Source: Chloroflexota bacterium
Lineage (GTDB): Bacteria > Chloroflexota > Dehalococcoidia > Bin125
Assembly (NCBI GenBank): GCA_028875225.1
Contig: JAPPFB010000002.1
Location: forward strand, 124,001 to 188,000
Direction of reading: 5' to 3'
DNA length: 64,000 bases
Shown: positions 52,465 to 61,500 of the stretch, one piece after another
How the letters are laid out: each line of letters opens with the position of its first letter
Numbering within the stretch: the first letter of the stretch is position 1
The notes under the pieces: generated by a model
What the model saw: the letters and a program-made list of their open reading frames with translations, nothing else
Database searches by the model: none
Told to the model about the DNA's origin: nothing
Position numbers and translations under genes: made by a program

Positions 52465-53412
52465 ATGACCATGCGACTCACATTCGGCGCTCAGATTCCG
52501 GGCAATCAGACCGACTTCTCGCTGATGCGCGACGTCGCCCAGACGATGGACGCCACGCGCTGGCATTCGGCCTGGACCTATGACCATTTCGTGCCGCCGC
52601 TGGACTTCATGGACGAGACCGGCGACTCGCTCGAAGGTTGGATGTCGCTGGCGGCGATTGGCGAGGCGACGTCGAACCTGATGCTGGGCACGCTGGTATC
52701 GGCTGTCACGTACCGCAGTCCCAGCCTGGTCGCCAAGATGACCGCGACGCTCGATCACAACACCGGCGGCCGCGCCATCCTCGGGCTGGGCGCGGCGGGA
52801 CATGCGCGCGAACACGGCTTCTATGGCTGGGACTTCCCCTCGATCAGGGAACGCTCCGATCGGCTCGAGGAAGCCACCGAGCTGATCCGCGCATTGCTCC
52901 ATTCGGAGGGTCGCGTCGACTATCAGGGCGAGCACTACCGGCTCAACAACGCGCCGTTCGCGCCTCGCGTGCATCCCGATCATCCGGGCGGCTTCGTCCA
53001 GATCATGATCGGCGGCAACGGCGAGCGGCGGACCCTGCGCACGCTGGCCCGCCATGGCGACATCTGCAATATCCGCGGCACGCCTGAAGAAGTTGCGCGG
53101 CTAATCGAAGTCATTCATCGGCATTGCGCCGACGCGGGCCGCGACCCGTCGGAGATTTACCTGACCACCGTGATGCGCCCGGCGCTGGTCTACGAGCAGC
53201 ACAAGATTGACCGCCTGCGCCAGATCCACGGCGAGGGGATGGCGGAGGACGAACTGCAGCATCTGCCGATCGGCCCGGCAGAGCACCTGATCCGCGTGTT
53301 CGAGCAGTATGAGGCGGTCGGCATCCAGGGGTTTGTGTTCGAGTCGATTCCCAACAATCCGCGCCTCTTTGAGCAGTTCGACGCCGAAGTGCTGAGCGCA
53401 TTCGACGACTAG
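52465..53412 (+). CDS. LLM-class flavin-dependent oxidoreductase (twin 2)
   Basis: 315 residues, the same length as twin 1 and alike along the whole chain, for example both have PNNPRL-EQFD near the end. Motifs HNTGGRAILGLGAAGHAREH and GWDFPSIRERSDRLEEATEL are matched. The pair is a tandem duplication, perhaps with split substrate preference. GAGG lies about 8-11 nt before its ATG. Confidence 0.88.
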   Translation: MTMRLTFGAQIPGNQTDFSLMRDVAQTMDATRWHSAWTYDHFVPPLDFMDETGDSLEGWMSLAAIGEATSNLMLGTLVSAVTYRSPSLVAKMTATLDHNTGGRAILGLGAAGHAREHGFYGWDFPSIRERSDRLEEATELIRALLHSEGRVDYQGEHYRLNNAPFAPRVHPDHPGGFVQIMIGGNGERRTLRTLARHGDICNIRGTPEEVARLIEVIHRHCADAGRDPSEIYLTTVMRPALVYEQHKIDRLRQIHGEGMAEDELQHLPIGPAEHLIRVFEQYEAVGIQGFVFESIPNNPRLFEQFDAEVLSAFDD

Positions 53413-53573
53413 GCGCGCACCAGCGACTTCGTCGCTCTCATTACATTTCCGTGACAGACAGTGTCCTTATTCGAGAACGTCTCGCGACGAAGCTGTGATT
53501 GATCGATAACCTGCCGTCAACAACGTTGCTGTATCAGAATTCGATCGGTTTGAGCCAGAAGAGAGGTCAGATC

Positions 53574-56132
53574 ATGAACATATCGCGCTTGAGAATCTTC
53601 ACCCTCGGGTTGCTTGTCGCATTGGCATTCGGTCTTCTCGCCGCCTGTGGCGATGACGACCCGGACCAGCAGCAACAGCAGCAGGCTGTCGCCGAACAAC
53701 AGCAGGACGAGCAGCAAGGCACGACGACCGCCGCACCCGCGCAACAACAGGAACAGCAGCAGGCCCAGCCGGCGGCTCCCGTTGCCGATGAGCCGCTGAA
53801 GATTGGTTTCCTGGCCGACTTCTCCGGACCGCTGGCTGAGTTCGGACCGGCCATCCAAACGGGCGTCGAACTGGCGATCAAGCATCTCAACGACGCGGGC
53901 GGCGTGCTCGGCCACGACGTGGTCCTGGTTGTCGGCGACACCGGACTCGACCCAACGCAGGCCACCGAGGAAGCACGCCGGCTGATCGAAGTCGAGGGCG
54001 TCCACGCGATCGTGGGGCCGCTGGCTTCGTCGATCACGTTGGCCGTGACCGAATCGGTCGCCGCGTCGGCCGGCGTGCCGATCATTTCTCCGTCGGCCAC
54101 GTCGCCGCAGCTGACAATCGCCGAAGACAACGACTATCTCTTCCGCAGCACCACCTCGGACGCGGCTCAGGGTCCGGTGCTGGCGCAACTGGCGGCCGAT
54201 CAGGGTCTGAGCAATGTCGGCGTGCTGTTCCTCAACGACCCCTACGGTCAGGGTCTGGCCGAAGCCTTCTCCGGCGCCTGGGGCGGCGACGTGAACCTGG
54301 TCTCGATCGAGGACGGTCAGGCATCGTACCTGTCCGAGTTGCAGCAGGCCGCGTCGAACGGGGCGCAGGCGCTGGTCGCCATTGCGTTCCCGCAGCAGGC
54401 CGAAGTCTTCCTGCGCGAGGCGCTGGAGCAGGGTCTGTTCGACCATTTCCTCTTCGTCGACGGCACCAAGAGCCAGGACCTGATCGACGCGATCGGCGGG
54501 GAATACCTGAACGGGATGCAGGGCACGGCGCCGGCGGCCGGACCGGAGTCGGACTCGCTGCGCGCCTTCAACGAGGCCTACGTGGCCGAGTACGGCGAGC
54601 TGTCGCCATTGCCATTCATTCGCGAGGCATACGACGCGGCCATCGCCGTCGGTCTTGCCGCCGAGCTGGCCGGCGCGGCCGACTCGGGCGCGATCCGCGA
54701 CAACCTGCGCAACGCGGCCGCGCCTCCGGGCGAAGCCGTTTCCGCTGGAGCGAGCGGCATCGCGGCAGCGCTGGATGCGATCCGCAGCGGTGACGACGTC
54801 AACTACGACGGCGCCGCGACCTCGCTCGACTGGGACGCCAACGGCGATGTCACTTCGGGCTACATCGGCGTCTGGCAATTCTCCGACGGGACGATCGAAG
54901 AGGTCAGCGTGACCGCGTTCGATCTGAGTGGCGGACCGATCGTGGCGACGCCCAGCGCGTCGGACGATCAGGCCATGATCTCGGACGAGCCGCTGACGAT
55001 CGGCTTCCTGGCCGACTTCTCCGGCCCGCTGGCCGAGTTTGGCCCGGAGATTCTCAACGGCGTGGTCCTCGCCGTCCAACACCTCAACCAGGCGGGCGGC
55101 GTGCTGGGCCGACCGGTCGCGATCGTGACCGGCGACACCGCGCTCGACCCGACCCAGGCCACCGAGGAGACTCGGCGCCTGATCGAGGTTGAAGGCGTCC
55201 ACGCGATCGTCGGGCCGCTGGCCTCGTCGATCACGCTTGCCGTGGTCGAGTCGGTGGCCGCCGATGCGGGCGTACCGGTGATCTCGCCCTCGGCGACGTC
55301 GCCGCAGCTGACGATTGCGGACGACAACGACTTCCTCTTCCGCAGCACGGTGTCGGACGCGGCGCAGGGTCCGGTGCTGGCGCAGCTGGCCGCCGACGAG
55401 GGTTACAGCAACGTCGGCGTGATCTACCTCAACGACCCGTACGGACAGGGTCTGGCCGAAGCGTTTGAAGCGGCCTGGGGCGGCGACGCCAACCTGGTCT
55501 CGATTGAGCCGCGCCAGGCCTCGTACCTGGCCGAGCTACAGCAGGCCTCGGACGACGGGGCTGAAGTCCTGATTGTGATCGCCTTCCCGCAAGAGGCCGA
55601 GATCTTCATCCGCGAGGCGCTGGAGCAGGGCCTGTTCGACGAGTTCCTGTTCGTCGACGGCAGCAAGAGCCAGGAACTGGTCGATGCGATCGGCGGCGAG
55701 TATCTCGAAGGCATGCGCGGCACTGCGCCCGCGCCTGGACCTGAGTCGGAGTCGCTGGTCGCGTTCAACGAGGCCTACATCGCCGAGTTCGGCGAGCTGA
55801 GCCCGCTGCCGTTCATTCCCGAGGCCTACGACGCCGCCATGGCGATTGGTCTCGCGGCGCAGGCGGCCGGATCCCTGGATCCCGCGGCAATCCGCGACGC
55901 GCTGCGCGAGGTCGCGGCGCCGCCGGGCGACATCTACCCGGCGGGCGCGCTCGGCGTGGCCGGCGCGCTGGCGGCGATCGCCAACGGCGAGCGGATCAAC
56001 ATCCAGGGCGCGGCGACCTCTCTGGACTGGAACGAACACGGCGACATCACCTCCGGTTACATCGGCGTCTGGGCCTATGAGGGAGGTCAGATCGTCGAGA
56101 TCAGCGTGACCGCCTTCGATCTGAACGAGTAG
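53574..56132 (+). CDS. Tandem double substrate-binding lipoprotein (branched-chain amino acid type)
   Basis: 852 residues from the ATG at 53574, with AGAGG 7 nt upstream. A lipobox LAAC is followed by DDDPDQQQQQQ and a long Gln-rich tether. Two type I periplasmic-binding (LivJ-like) domains follow, near residues 75-455 and 470-850. Both begin with GFLADFSGPLAEFGP and both contain RLIEVEGVHAIVGPLASSIT and NDPYGQGLAEAF. The copies look about three quarters identical by eye, so the duplication is recent. It is probably the extracellular receptor for the livGFHM operon at 60427-63940. A single-domain receptor is the norm. Confidence 0.92.
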   Translation: MNISRLRIFTLGLLVALAFGLLAACGDDDPDQQQQQQAVAEQQQDEQQGTTTAAPAQQQEQQQAQPAAPVADEPLKIGFLADFSGPLAEFGPAIQTGVELAIKHLNDAGGVLGHDVVLVVGDTGLDPTQATEEARRLIEVEGVHAIVGPLASSITLAVTESVAASAGVPIISPSATSPQLTIAEDNDYLFRSTTSDAAQGPVLAQLAADQGLSNVGVLFLNDPYGQGLAEAFSGAWGGDVNLVSIEDGQASYLSELQQAASNGAQALVAIAFPQQAEVFLREALEQGLFDHFLFVDGTKSQDLIDAIGGEYLNGMQGTAPAAGPESDSLRAFNEAYVAEYGELSPLPFIREAYDAAIAVGLAAELAGAADSGAIRDNLRNAAAPPGEAVSAGASGIAAALDAIRSGDDVNYDGAATSLDWDANGDVTSGYIGVWQFSDGTIEEVSVTAFDLSGGPIVATPSASDDQAMISDEPLTIGFLADFSGPLAEFGPEILNGVVLAVQHLNQAGGVLGRPVAIVTGDTALDPTQATEETRRLIEVEGVHAIVGPLASSITLAVVESVAADAGVPVISPSATSPQLTIADDNDFLFRSTVSDAAQGPVLAQLAADEGYSNVGVIYLNDPYGQGLAEAFEAAWGGDANLVSIEPRQASYLAELQQASDDGAEVLIVIAFPQEAEIFIREALEQGLFDEFLFVDGSKSQELVDAIGGEYLEGMRGTAPAPGPESESLVAFNEAYIAEFGELSPLPFIPEAYDAAMAIGLAAQAAGSLDPAAIRDALREVAAPPGDIYPAGALGVAGALAAIANGERINIQGAATSLDWNEHGDITSGYIGVWAYEGGQIVEISVTAFDLNE

Positions 56133-56231
56133 GCGGACCGAATCGCTTCACCGACGCTGAGCACAGAGCGAATCGCGCCGCGCTCAGCGTCGTCGGGACC
56201 GAGCAACGGCTCCTCGAGAACGAACACCGAG

Positions 56232-57575
56232 ATGCTGGGGCGGCAAGGGAGCCGACCAATCCGTCAACATCATCTCCGGCCGTTCTTCATACCGTTGCTC
56301 ATCCTGACCTTGCTTCTCGTTTCCTGTGGAACCGGTCGAGAGCAAGGGGCCTCCCAATCGTCCGGCACGCAGCAGGCGGGCGGCCAGGGTGCAACGGAGC
56401 CCCAATCAGCGCAGAGACGATTGCCTAGCGAGCCGCTCAAGCTGGGATTCCTGATTGACTTCAGCGGACCGCTGGCGGAATACGGCGAGGAGTTGCTCAC
56501 TGGCTTCGAGCTCGCGATCAAGCACATCAATGAGGCCGGCGGCGTCTGGGGCATGCCGGTCGAGACCGCCGTCGGCGATACGGCACTGGATCCCACCATC
56601 GCCGTGGAAGAGGCACGCCGCCTGATCGAGGTCGAGCATGTCCACGGCCTGGTCGGCCCGATGTCGAGCGCCATGACGCTGGCGGTCGCTGAGTCGGTGA
56701 GCGGGCCGGCGCAAATCCCGACCATCTCGCCGGTCGCGACCTCGTCGCAGATCACGTTGGCCGACGATGACGACTTCCTCTTCCGGGTGTCGCTCGCCGA
56801 CCACGTCGAGGGCCGCTTTCTTGCCCGACTCGCAGAGGAGCAGGGCTACGACAACGTCGGCCTGATCTATCGGGACGACGCGTTTGGTCAGGGAATGGCC
56901 ACCGCCTTCGAGCAACACTGGCCGGGAACCGTCAAGCTGATCGGCGTCGACCCCAGATCTCCCAGCTTTATCGCCGAGCTTGAGCAGTCCATTGAGTTCG
57001 GGCCGCAGGCCCTCGTCCTGATCTCATTTCCGTCCGAAACGATCCTGATCCTGCGCGAGGCGCTGGAACTTGGTTACTACGACCAGTTCGTCTTCGGAGC
57101 GCCGGCAAGGGCGCCGGGGGTCAGTGAAGCGATCGGACCTGAGCTACTGGCGGGCATGCGCGGTACGTACGTGGCTCCCGCGCCGTCGAGCCCATCGTCC
57201 GAGGCCTGGAACCGTGCATACTTCGATGAGCACGGAGCTCCACCAGCGCTTGCCTACGTGAAGGAGGCATACGACGCGACGATTGCGCTTGCTCTCGCGG
57301 CCGAGGCGGCCGGTTCGTCCCACGGCCCCGCAATACGGGATCAGCTGCGTCGCATCGGTTCGTCGCCCGGACTTGTCGTGATCCCCGATCCGGACAGCCT
57401 GTCCCAGGGCCTCCAGGCGGCACGCAGCGGCGACGACCTCGACTACCAGGGCGCAGCCGGCATTCTCGAGTGGGACGAACGCGGCGACAGCACCCACGGC
57501 TTCATCGGCATCTGGGAGTTCACTGCTGATGGCTCCATCGCCGACGTTGCTGTGTTCGAATTCGTTGCCCAGTAG
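56232..57575 (+). CDS. Branched-chain-amino-acid-type substrate-binding lipoprotein
   Basis: 447 residues. Signal with lipobox LVSC, then a Ser/Gln-rich linker. The domain has KLGFLIDFSGPLAEYGEELL, RRLIEVEHVHGLVGPMSSAM and YRDDAFGQGMATAFEQHW, clearly paralogous to the two domains of the previous protein. The C-terminal tail GAAGILEWDERGDSTHGFIG is shared by all receptors here. Its ligand could differ from those of its neighbours. Confidence 0.9.
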   Translation: MLGRQGSRPIRQHHLRPFFIPLLILTLLLVSCGTGREQGASQSSGTQQAGGQGATEPQSAQRRLPSEPLKLGFLIDFSGPLAEYGEELLTGFELAIKHINEAGGVWGMPVETAVGDTALDPTIAVEEARRLIEVEHVHGLVGPMSSAMTLAVAESVSGPAQIPTISPVATSSQITLADDDDFLFRVSLADHVEGRFLARLAEEQGYDNVGLIYRDDAFGQGMATAFEQHWPGTVKLIGVDPRSPSFIAELEQSIEFGPQALVLISFPSETILILREALELGYYDQFVFGAPARAPGVSEAIGPELLAGMRGTYVAPAPSSPSSEAWNRAYFDEHGAPPALAYVKEAYDATIALALAAEAAGSSHGPAIRDQLRRIGSSPGLVVIPDPDSLSQGLQAARSGDDLDYQGAAGILEWDERGDSTHGFIGIWEFTADGSIADVAVFEFVAQ

Positions 57576-57630
57576 GAGTATTGGATAAGCTCACATCGAA
57601 TCGACCAGTTCAATCGCTTCAGGACTGTCT

Positions 57631-58926
57631 ATGCGTCTGATCTCGTTTCTCTGCCTCTTGGTCGCGACTGCTTTACTGGTTGCTTGCGGTTCCGAGAGTG
57701 AATCGCAGCAGGAACAGATTCAGGCTGCGGCGCAGAACACGGACCAGACGATTCAACAGAGCGCTGAACACGGCCCGCTGAAGATTGCCTTCCTCGGCGA
57801 CCTGACCGGCGGTCTGGCCGAGATCGGCGTCGAGATGCGCGACGGCTTCCTGCTGGCGATCAAGCACATCAATGCGGCCGGCGGCGTGTTCGGACAACCG
57901 GTTGAGTTCGTGATCGGCGACACCAACACCGATCCCACCATCGCGGTCGAAGAGGCGCGCCGGATGATCGAAATCGAGGGCGCCCACGTGATCGTCGGCG
58001 CGCATTCGAGCACGAATTCGCTGGCGGTTGCGGAGAGCATCACCGGTCCGGCCGGCATTCCGCAAATCTCTCCGGCGTCCTCCTCGCCGCAGCTGGCGGT
58101 CGCGGCCGACAACGACTTCCTCTTCCGTGCCACGCTGAACGACAAGGTGCAGGGACCGGCCCTGGCTCAGCTCGTCGACGAGCAGGGATATTCCAATGTC
58201 GGCGTGATCTACCGCGACGACGCGTGGGGGCAGGGCATCGCCGACTCGTTCGCCGAGGCGTTCGTCGAGACCTGGGGCGGCCAGGTGGTGATGGTCGCCG
58301 TCGCGCCGCAACAGACCACCTATCTGAGCGAAATCCAGCAGTCGCGTGAGAACGAACCGGAAGCGCTGGTGATGCTCGCCTATGTGCCCGAGGGAACGAT
58401 CATCCTGCGCGAATCGATTGAGAACGGGCTGTACGACCGGTTCGTCTTCGGCCCGACCAGCCGCAATCCGGGTCTGATCGACGCGATCGGCGGGGCGCAT
58501 CTGGGCGGCATGCACGGCACCGCGCCGGGCACGGCCCCCGGCACGGAGTCGGCGCTGCTCTGGGAGTCCGCCTTCATCGACGAATACGACCGGCCCTACG
58601 GCTTCCCCTACACCAAGCAGGCGTACGACGCGACGATCGCATTCGCCCTCGCGGCGGAGGCGGCCGGCTCCACCGATGGCGCCGCGATCCGCGATCAGCT
58701 CCGCCGGATCGGCGGAGCGCCGGGACAGGTCGTTGTGGCAGACATCGGCAGCATCCGCCTTGGCCTCGAAGCTGCGCGAAGCGGCGAAGACCTCGACTAT
58801 GAAGGCGCCGCCCAGACCCTGGAGTGGGACGAAAACGGCGATCTCGCGCGCGGCTTCGTCGGGATCTGGCGATTCACCTCACAAGGAGGGATCGAAGACA
58901 CCGGCGTGATTCCATATGGGGATTAG
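57631..58926 (+). CDS. Branched-chain-amino-acid-type substrate-binding lipoprotein
   Basis: 431 residues. Lipobox LVAC after a short signal; Gln/Glu linker (ESESQQEQIQAAAQ). The binding domain has KIAFLGDLTGGLAEIGVEMR, GGVFGQPVEFVIGDTNTDP and YRDDAWGQGIADSFAEAF. It ends with GAAQTLEWDENGDLARGFVG. A third paralogue of the array, overlapping the fourth frame slightly if the fourth started at its first possible codon. Confidence 0.9.
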   Translation: MRLISFLCLLVATALLVACGSESESQQEQIQAAAQNTDQTIQQSAEHGPLKIAFLGDLTGGLAEIGVEMRDGFLLAIKHINAAGGVFGQPVEFVIGDTNTDPTIAVEEARRMIEIEGAHVIVGAHSSTNSLAVAESITGPAGIPQISPASSSPQLAVAADNDFLFRATLNDKVQGPALAQLVDEQGYSNVGVIYRDDAWGQGIADSFAEAFVETWGGQVVMVAVAPQQTTYLSEIQQSRENEPEALVMLAYVPEGTIILRESIENGLYDRFVFGPTSRNPGLIDAIGGAHLGGMHGTAPGTAPGTESALLWESAFIDEYDRPYGFPYTKQAYDATIAFALAAEAAGSTDGAAIRDQLRRIGGAPGQVVVADIGSIRLGLEAARSGEDLDYEGAAQTLEWDENGDLARGFVGIWRFTSQGGIEDTGVIPYGD

Positions 58927-58951
58927 GCTCAGTGGTCCGGTTTGGAGCGTC

Positions 58952-60412
58952 ATGATGCGGCAGATGACGCGGTTTCCCAGACTCAGCATTGCTGCTGCAA
59001 TCGTTGCCGTCGCCCTGGTCGCCATCGCCGCTTGGCAACTCTCGAGCGGAGACGGACACGCCCGCAACGGCACGGCATCCGGCGACGAAGTGCGGATCGC
59101 GGCTCGCGCGTTGGTCGACGGCAGCACCGAGGTCGCCCTGCAACGGCGCGACGACCACGGCTGGGGCGAGTACATCGCTCCCGAAGCTCGCTTCCTCCCA
59201 ACAGAGGCGGAGGTTGGCCGTTGGTTTCATAGCAACGCCATCGCCCTCGCTCCGATATCGCTCTCCGATCCTGGGCCGGGCCCTCTGAAAATCGCGCTGC
59301 TGCAGACCGTCCACGGTGCGGCCGCTGATCGGCGGCGCGCATTCAAGCTGGCGATCGCTCACCTCAATCAGGCCGGTGGCGTCTTTGGACGCCCGGTGAT
59401 CGGGGTGATTGCCGACTTCAATCTCGACGAGCAGTTCATCGTCGCCTCAGCCACTCGATTGGTTGAAGAGGAAGGTGTCCACGCGTTCGTCGGTCCGACC
59501 TTCAGCTCCACCTCGTTGATCATCTCCGAGCACATCTCAAACCCGCGCCAAATCCCCACCGTCAGTCCATCGGCGACTTCCCCGGCGCTGACCGAGGCAG
59601 ACCCCGGTGATTTCTTCTTCCGCACGTCGCCATCCGATGGCGCCGGCCAGGGAGCGGTCCTGGCCGAACTCGCTCGCGAGCAGGGACATGAGCGGATTGC
59701 GATCCTGTATCGCGACGATGCCTGGGGCAAGGGTCTGGCCGACGAGGTGTTGCGCAGTCAGACGGGCGAAGCCATCGCATTGCCGCTGGACCACATCAAC
59801 GGCGTCACGTTTCTGCCCGAGATTCGGAATGCAGCAGAGGTCGGGGCGACCGTCCTGATTGTCCTCGGCTGCTGGAAAGAGGCCGCCACCGTAATCGGCG
59901 AGTCAGTTGCCAGTGGGACGTTCGACCACTTCCTGCTCGGCGACTGCGGCCAGAGCAGGAGCCTGTTCGAGGCCCTGGGCGCCGACATCGCCACCACGCT
60001 GATCGGCACTGCCCCCACTGTCGGCGAGGCGACTGAATCGACCACGTTCTTCGTCGACGGCTACACGGCAATGTGGGGCCAGCCGCCGCCGGTCAACGTG
60101 TCGTACGTGCCCTCCGTCTATGACGCGACCATCTCCCTGGCGCTGGCCGCGCAGTCGACGGACGGACCAGCGATCCGTGATCAGCTCCGCGGAATCAGCG
60201 ATGGTCAGGGCAAGAGCCTGACCGCCGCTCAGCTCGCTGCGGCGCTGGAGGCGCTGGAACGTGGCCAGCAAATCGACTTCGACGGCGCGGTGTCCAGTCT
60301 CGATTGGGACGATCACGGTGATATCACCCGCTTCACAATCGGCATCTGGCAGTTCACTGCCGACGGTGAGGTCGAGATCTTGCGTCGTCTTCCAATCGAC
60401 CTCAATCGATAG
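58952..60412 (+). CDS. Substrate-binding protein with N-terminal VRIAAR module
   Basis: 486 residues from the ATG at 58952, with GGAG 6 nt upstream. It has an N-terminal anchor or signal (IAAAIVAVALVAIAAWQLSS) and no lipobox. Residues about 45-105 form the module EVRIAARALVDGSTEVALQ with W-E and ARFLP, the same as in the protein at 1590-3566. A LivJ-like domain follows: FKLAIAHLNQAGGVFGRPVI, RLVEEEGVHAFVGPTFSS and YRDDAWGKGLADEVLRSQ. It ends with GAVSSLDWDDHGDITRFTIG. The fourth receptor gene of the array. It ends 14 nt from the convergent livM gene. Confidence 0.88.
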   Translation: MMRQMTRFPRLSIAAAIVAVALVAIAAWQLSSGDGHARNGTASGDEVRIAARALVDGSTEVALQRRDDHGWGEYIAPEARFLPTEAEVGRWFHSNAIALAPISLSDPGPGPLKIALLQTVHGAAADRRRAFKLAIAHLNQAGGVFGRPVIGVIADFNLDEQFIVASATRLVEEEGVHAFVGPTFSSTSLIISEHISNPRQIPTVSPSATSPALTEADPGDFFFRTSPSDGAGQGAVLAELAREQGHERIAILYRDDAWGKGLADEVLRSQTGEAIALPLDHINGVTFLPEIRNAAEVGATVLIVLGCWKEAATVIGESVASGTFDHFLLGDCGQSRSLFEALGADIATTLIGTAPTVGEATESTTFFVDGYTAMWGQPPPVNVSYVPSVYDATISLALAAQSTDGPAIRDQLRGISDGQGKSLTAAQLAAALEALERGQQIDFDGAVSSLDWDDHGDITRFTIGIWQFTADGEVEILRRLPIDLNR

Positions 60413-60426
60413 CTGCCGTCCCGCGC

Positions 60427-61488
60427 TCAACGAGAGACAGCGCTGCGTAAGCGCTCCCACACCGACCCCTGGTCCCCGCCCCGGGTGCGATCGTCAGGAC
60501 CTCGAGTGACGAACCGGCTCACCCGATCCCGCTCGGCCAGCAATCCCTGCGGCCTCCAGAGCAGGAAGACGACGATCAGCAGGCCGATCAACAGTTGCCG
60601 CACCTGGAAGACGCGGCTGCCCAGCCAGTCCGGCAGACTCTCCTGGATCAACGGCGTACCGAACCAGAAGAATCCAACGACGACCGCCCCCAGCAGCGCG
60701 CCGCGGTGATTGCCGCTGCCGCCCACGATCAGCATCGTCCAGACGAAGAAGGTCCCAAGCAGATCGGAGAACGTCAGCGGCGAGATCGTCCCGCTGCGAT
60801 GCGCGTAGATCGCCCCCGCCAGACCCATCAGCATCGCGCCGAGCATGAACGCGCCCATCCGGAACTTCACCGTGTTCTTGCCCGACGCCTTCGCCGTGTC
60901 CTCGTTGTCGCGGATCGCGCGCAGCGTTCTGCCCCACGGCGACGCCGTCGCCCGCGACACCAGCCAGTACACCGCCAGCAGCACGACCAGCGCGATCGCC
61001 AGCTCGACCCAGCGGTAGTCGCCGCCCTGGACCTGGTCCTCCAGGAACCCGTCGACGCCGTTGAGTCCGCGGCTGCGGTTGACCAGTCCCTCGACCGAGT
61101 TGGCGATGCTGCGCAGGATCGCCGCCACCCCGATCGTCGCGATCGCCAGGAAATCGTCACGCAGACGCAAGGTCGGAATGCCCAGCAGGATCGCCAGCAC
61201 CGCGCCGGCCACCATCGCGAACAGCCAGCCCACCGGAATCGGCAGGCCCCAGCCGGCCACGTATGATTCCAGCCCCTCAGGCGCCGGCAGCGTCAGCACG
61301 GCCGAGACGTACGCCCCCACCATGAAAAACGCCGCCACGCCGAAGTTGAGAATCCCCACGCTCCACTGGATGTTCAGCGCCAGCGCGAGGATCGCGAAGA
61401 TGGCGACCGTCGTCAGGAACCCGACCGTCCAGTTGACGGCGCCGTCAAACGTGACCAGCGTGACAACGTTGAGCAGTAGCTGTTCCAT
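60427..61488 (-). CDS. livM: Branched-chain amino acid ABC transporter permease LivM
   Basis: 353 residues, last gene of the leftward liv operon. Expected helices 8-10. NIQWSVGILNFGVAAFFMVG and RDDFLAIATIGVAAILRSIA are the LivM family motifs, and GWTLRAIRDN-like sequence (GRTLRAIRDNEDTAKASG) marks the ATPase-contact loop. The C-terminal tail is Arg-rich. Confidence 0.92.
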   Translation of the reverse strand: MEQLLLNVVTLVTFDGAVNWTVGFLTTVAIFAILALALNIQWSVGILNFGVAAFFMVGAYVSAVLTLPAPEGLESYVAGWGLPIPVGWLFAMVAGAVLAILLGIPTLRLRDDFLAIATIGVAAILRSIANSVEGLVNRSRGLNGVDGFLEDQVQGGDYRWVELAIALVVLLAVYWLVSRATASPWGRTLRAIRDNEDTAKASGKNTVKFRMGAFMLGAMLMGLAGAIYAHRSGTISPLTFSDLLGTFFVWTMLIVGGSGNHRGALLGAVVVGFFWFGTPLIQESLPDWLGSRVFQVRQLLIGLLIVVFLLWRPQGLLAERDRVSRFVTRGPDDRTRGGDQGSVWERLRSAVSR

Positions 61489-61500
61489 CTCAGCGCGCCC

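Noticed and set aside
53517-55202. Long antisense frame opposite the double receptor gene
   Set aside because: High GC at third positions opens long antisense frames; the sense strand shows domain motifs while the antisense does not. The same applies opposite the PBP (5382-6815), rimO (11837-13093) and ileS (18776-20329).
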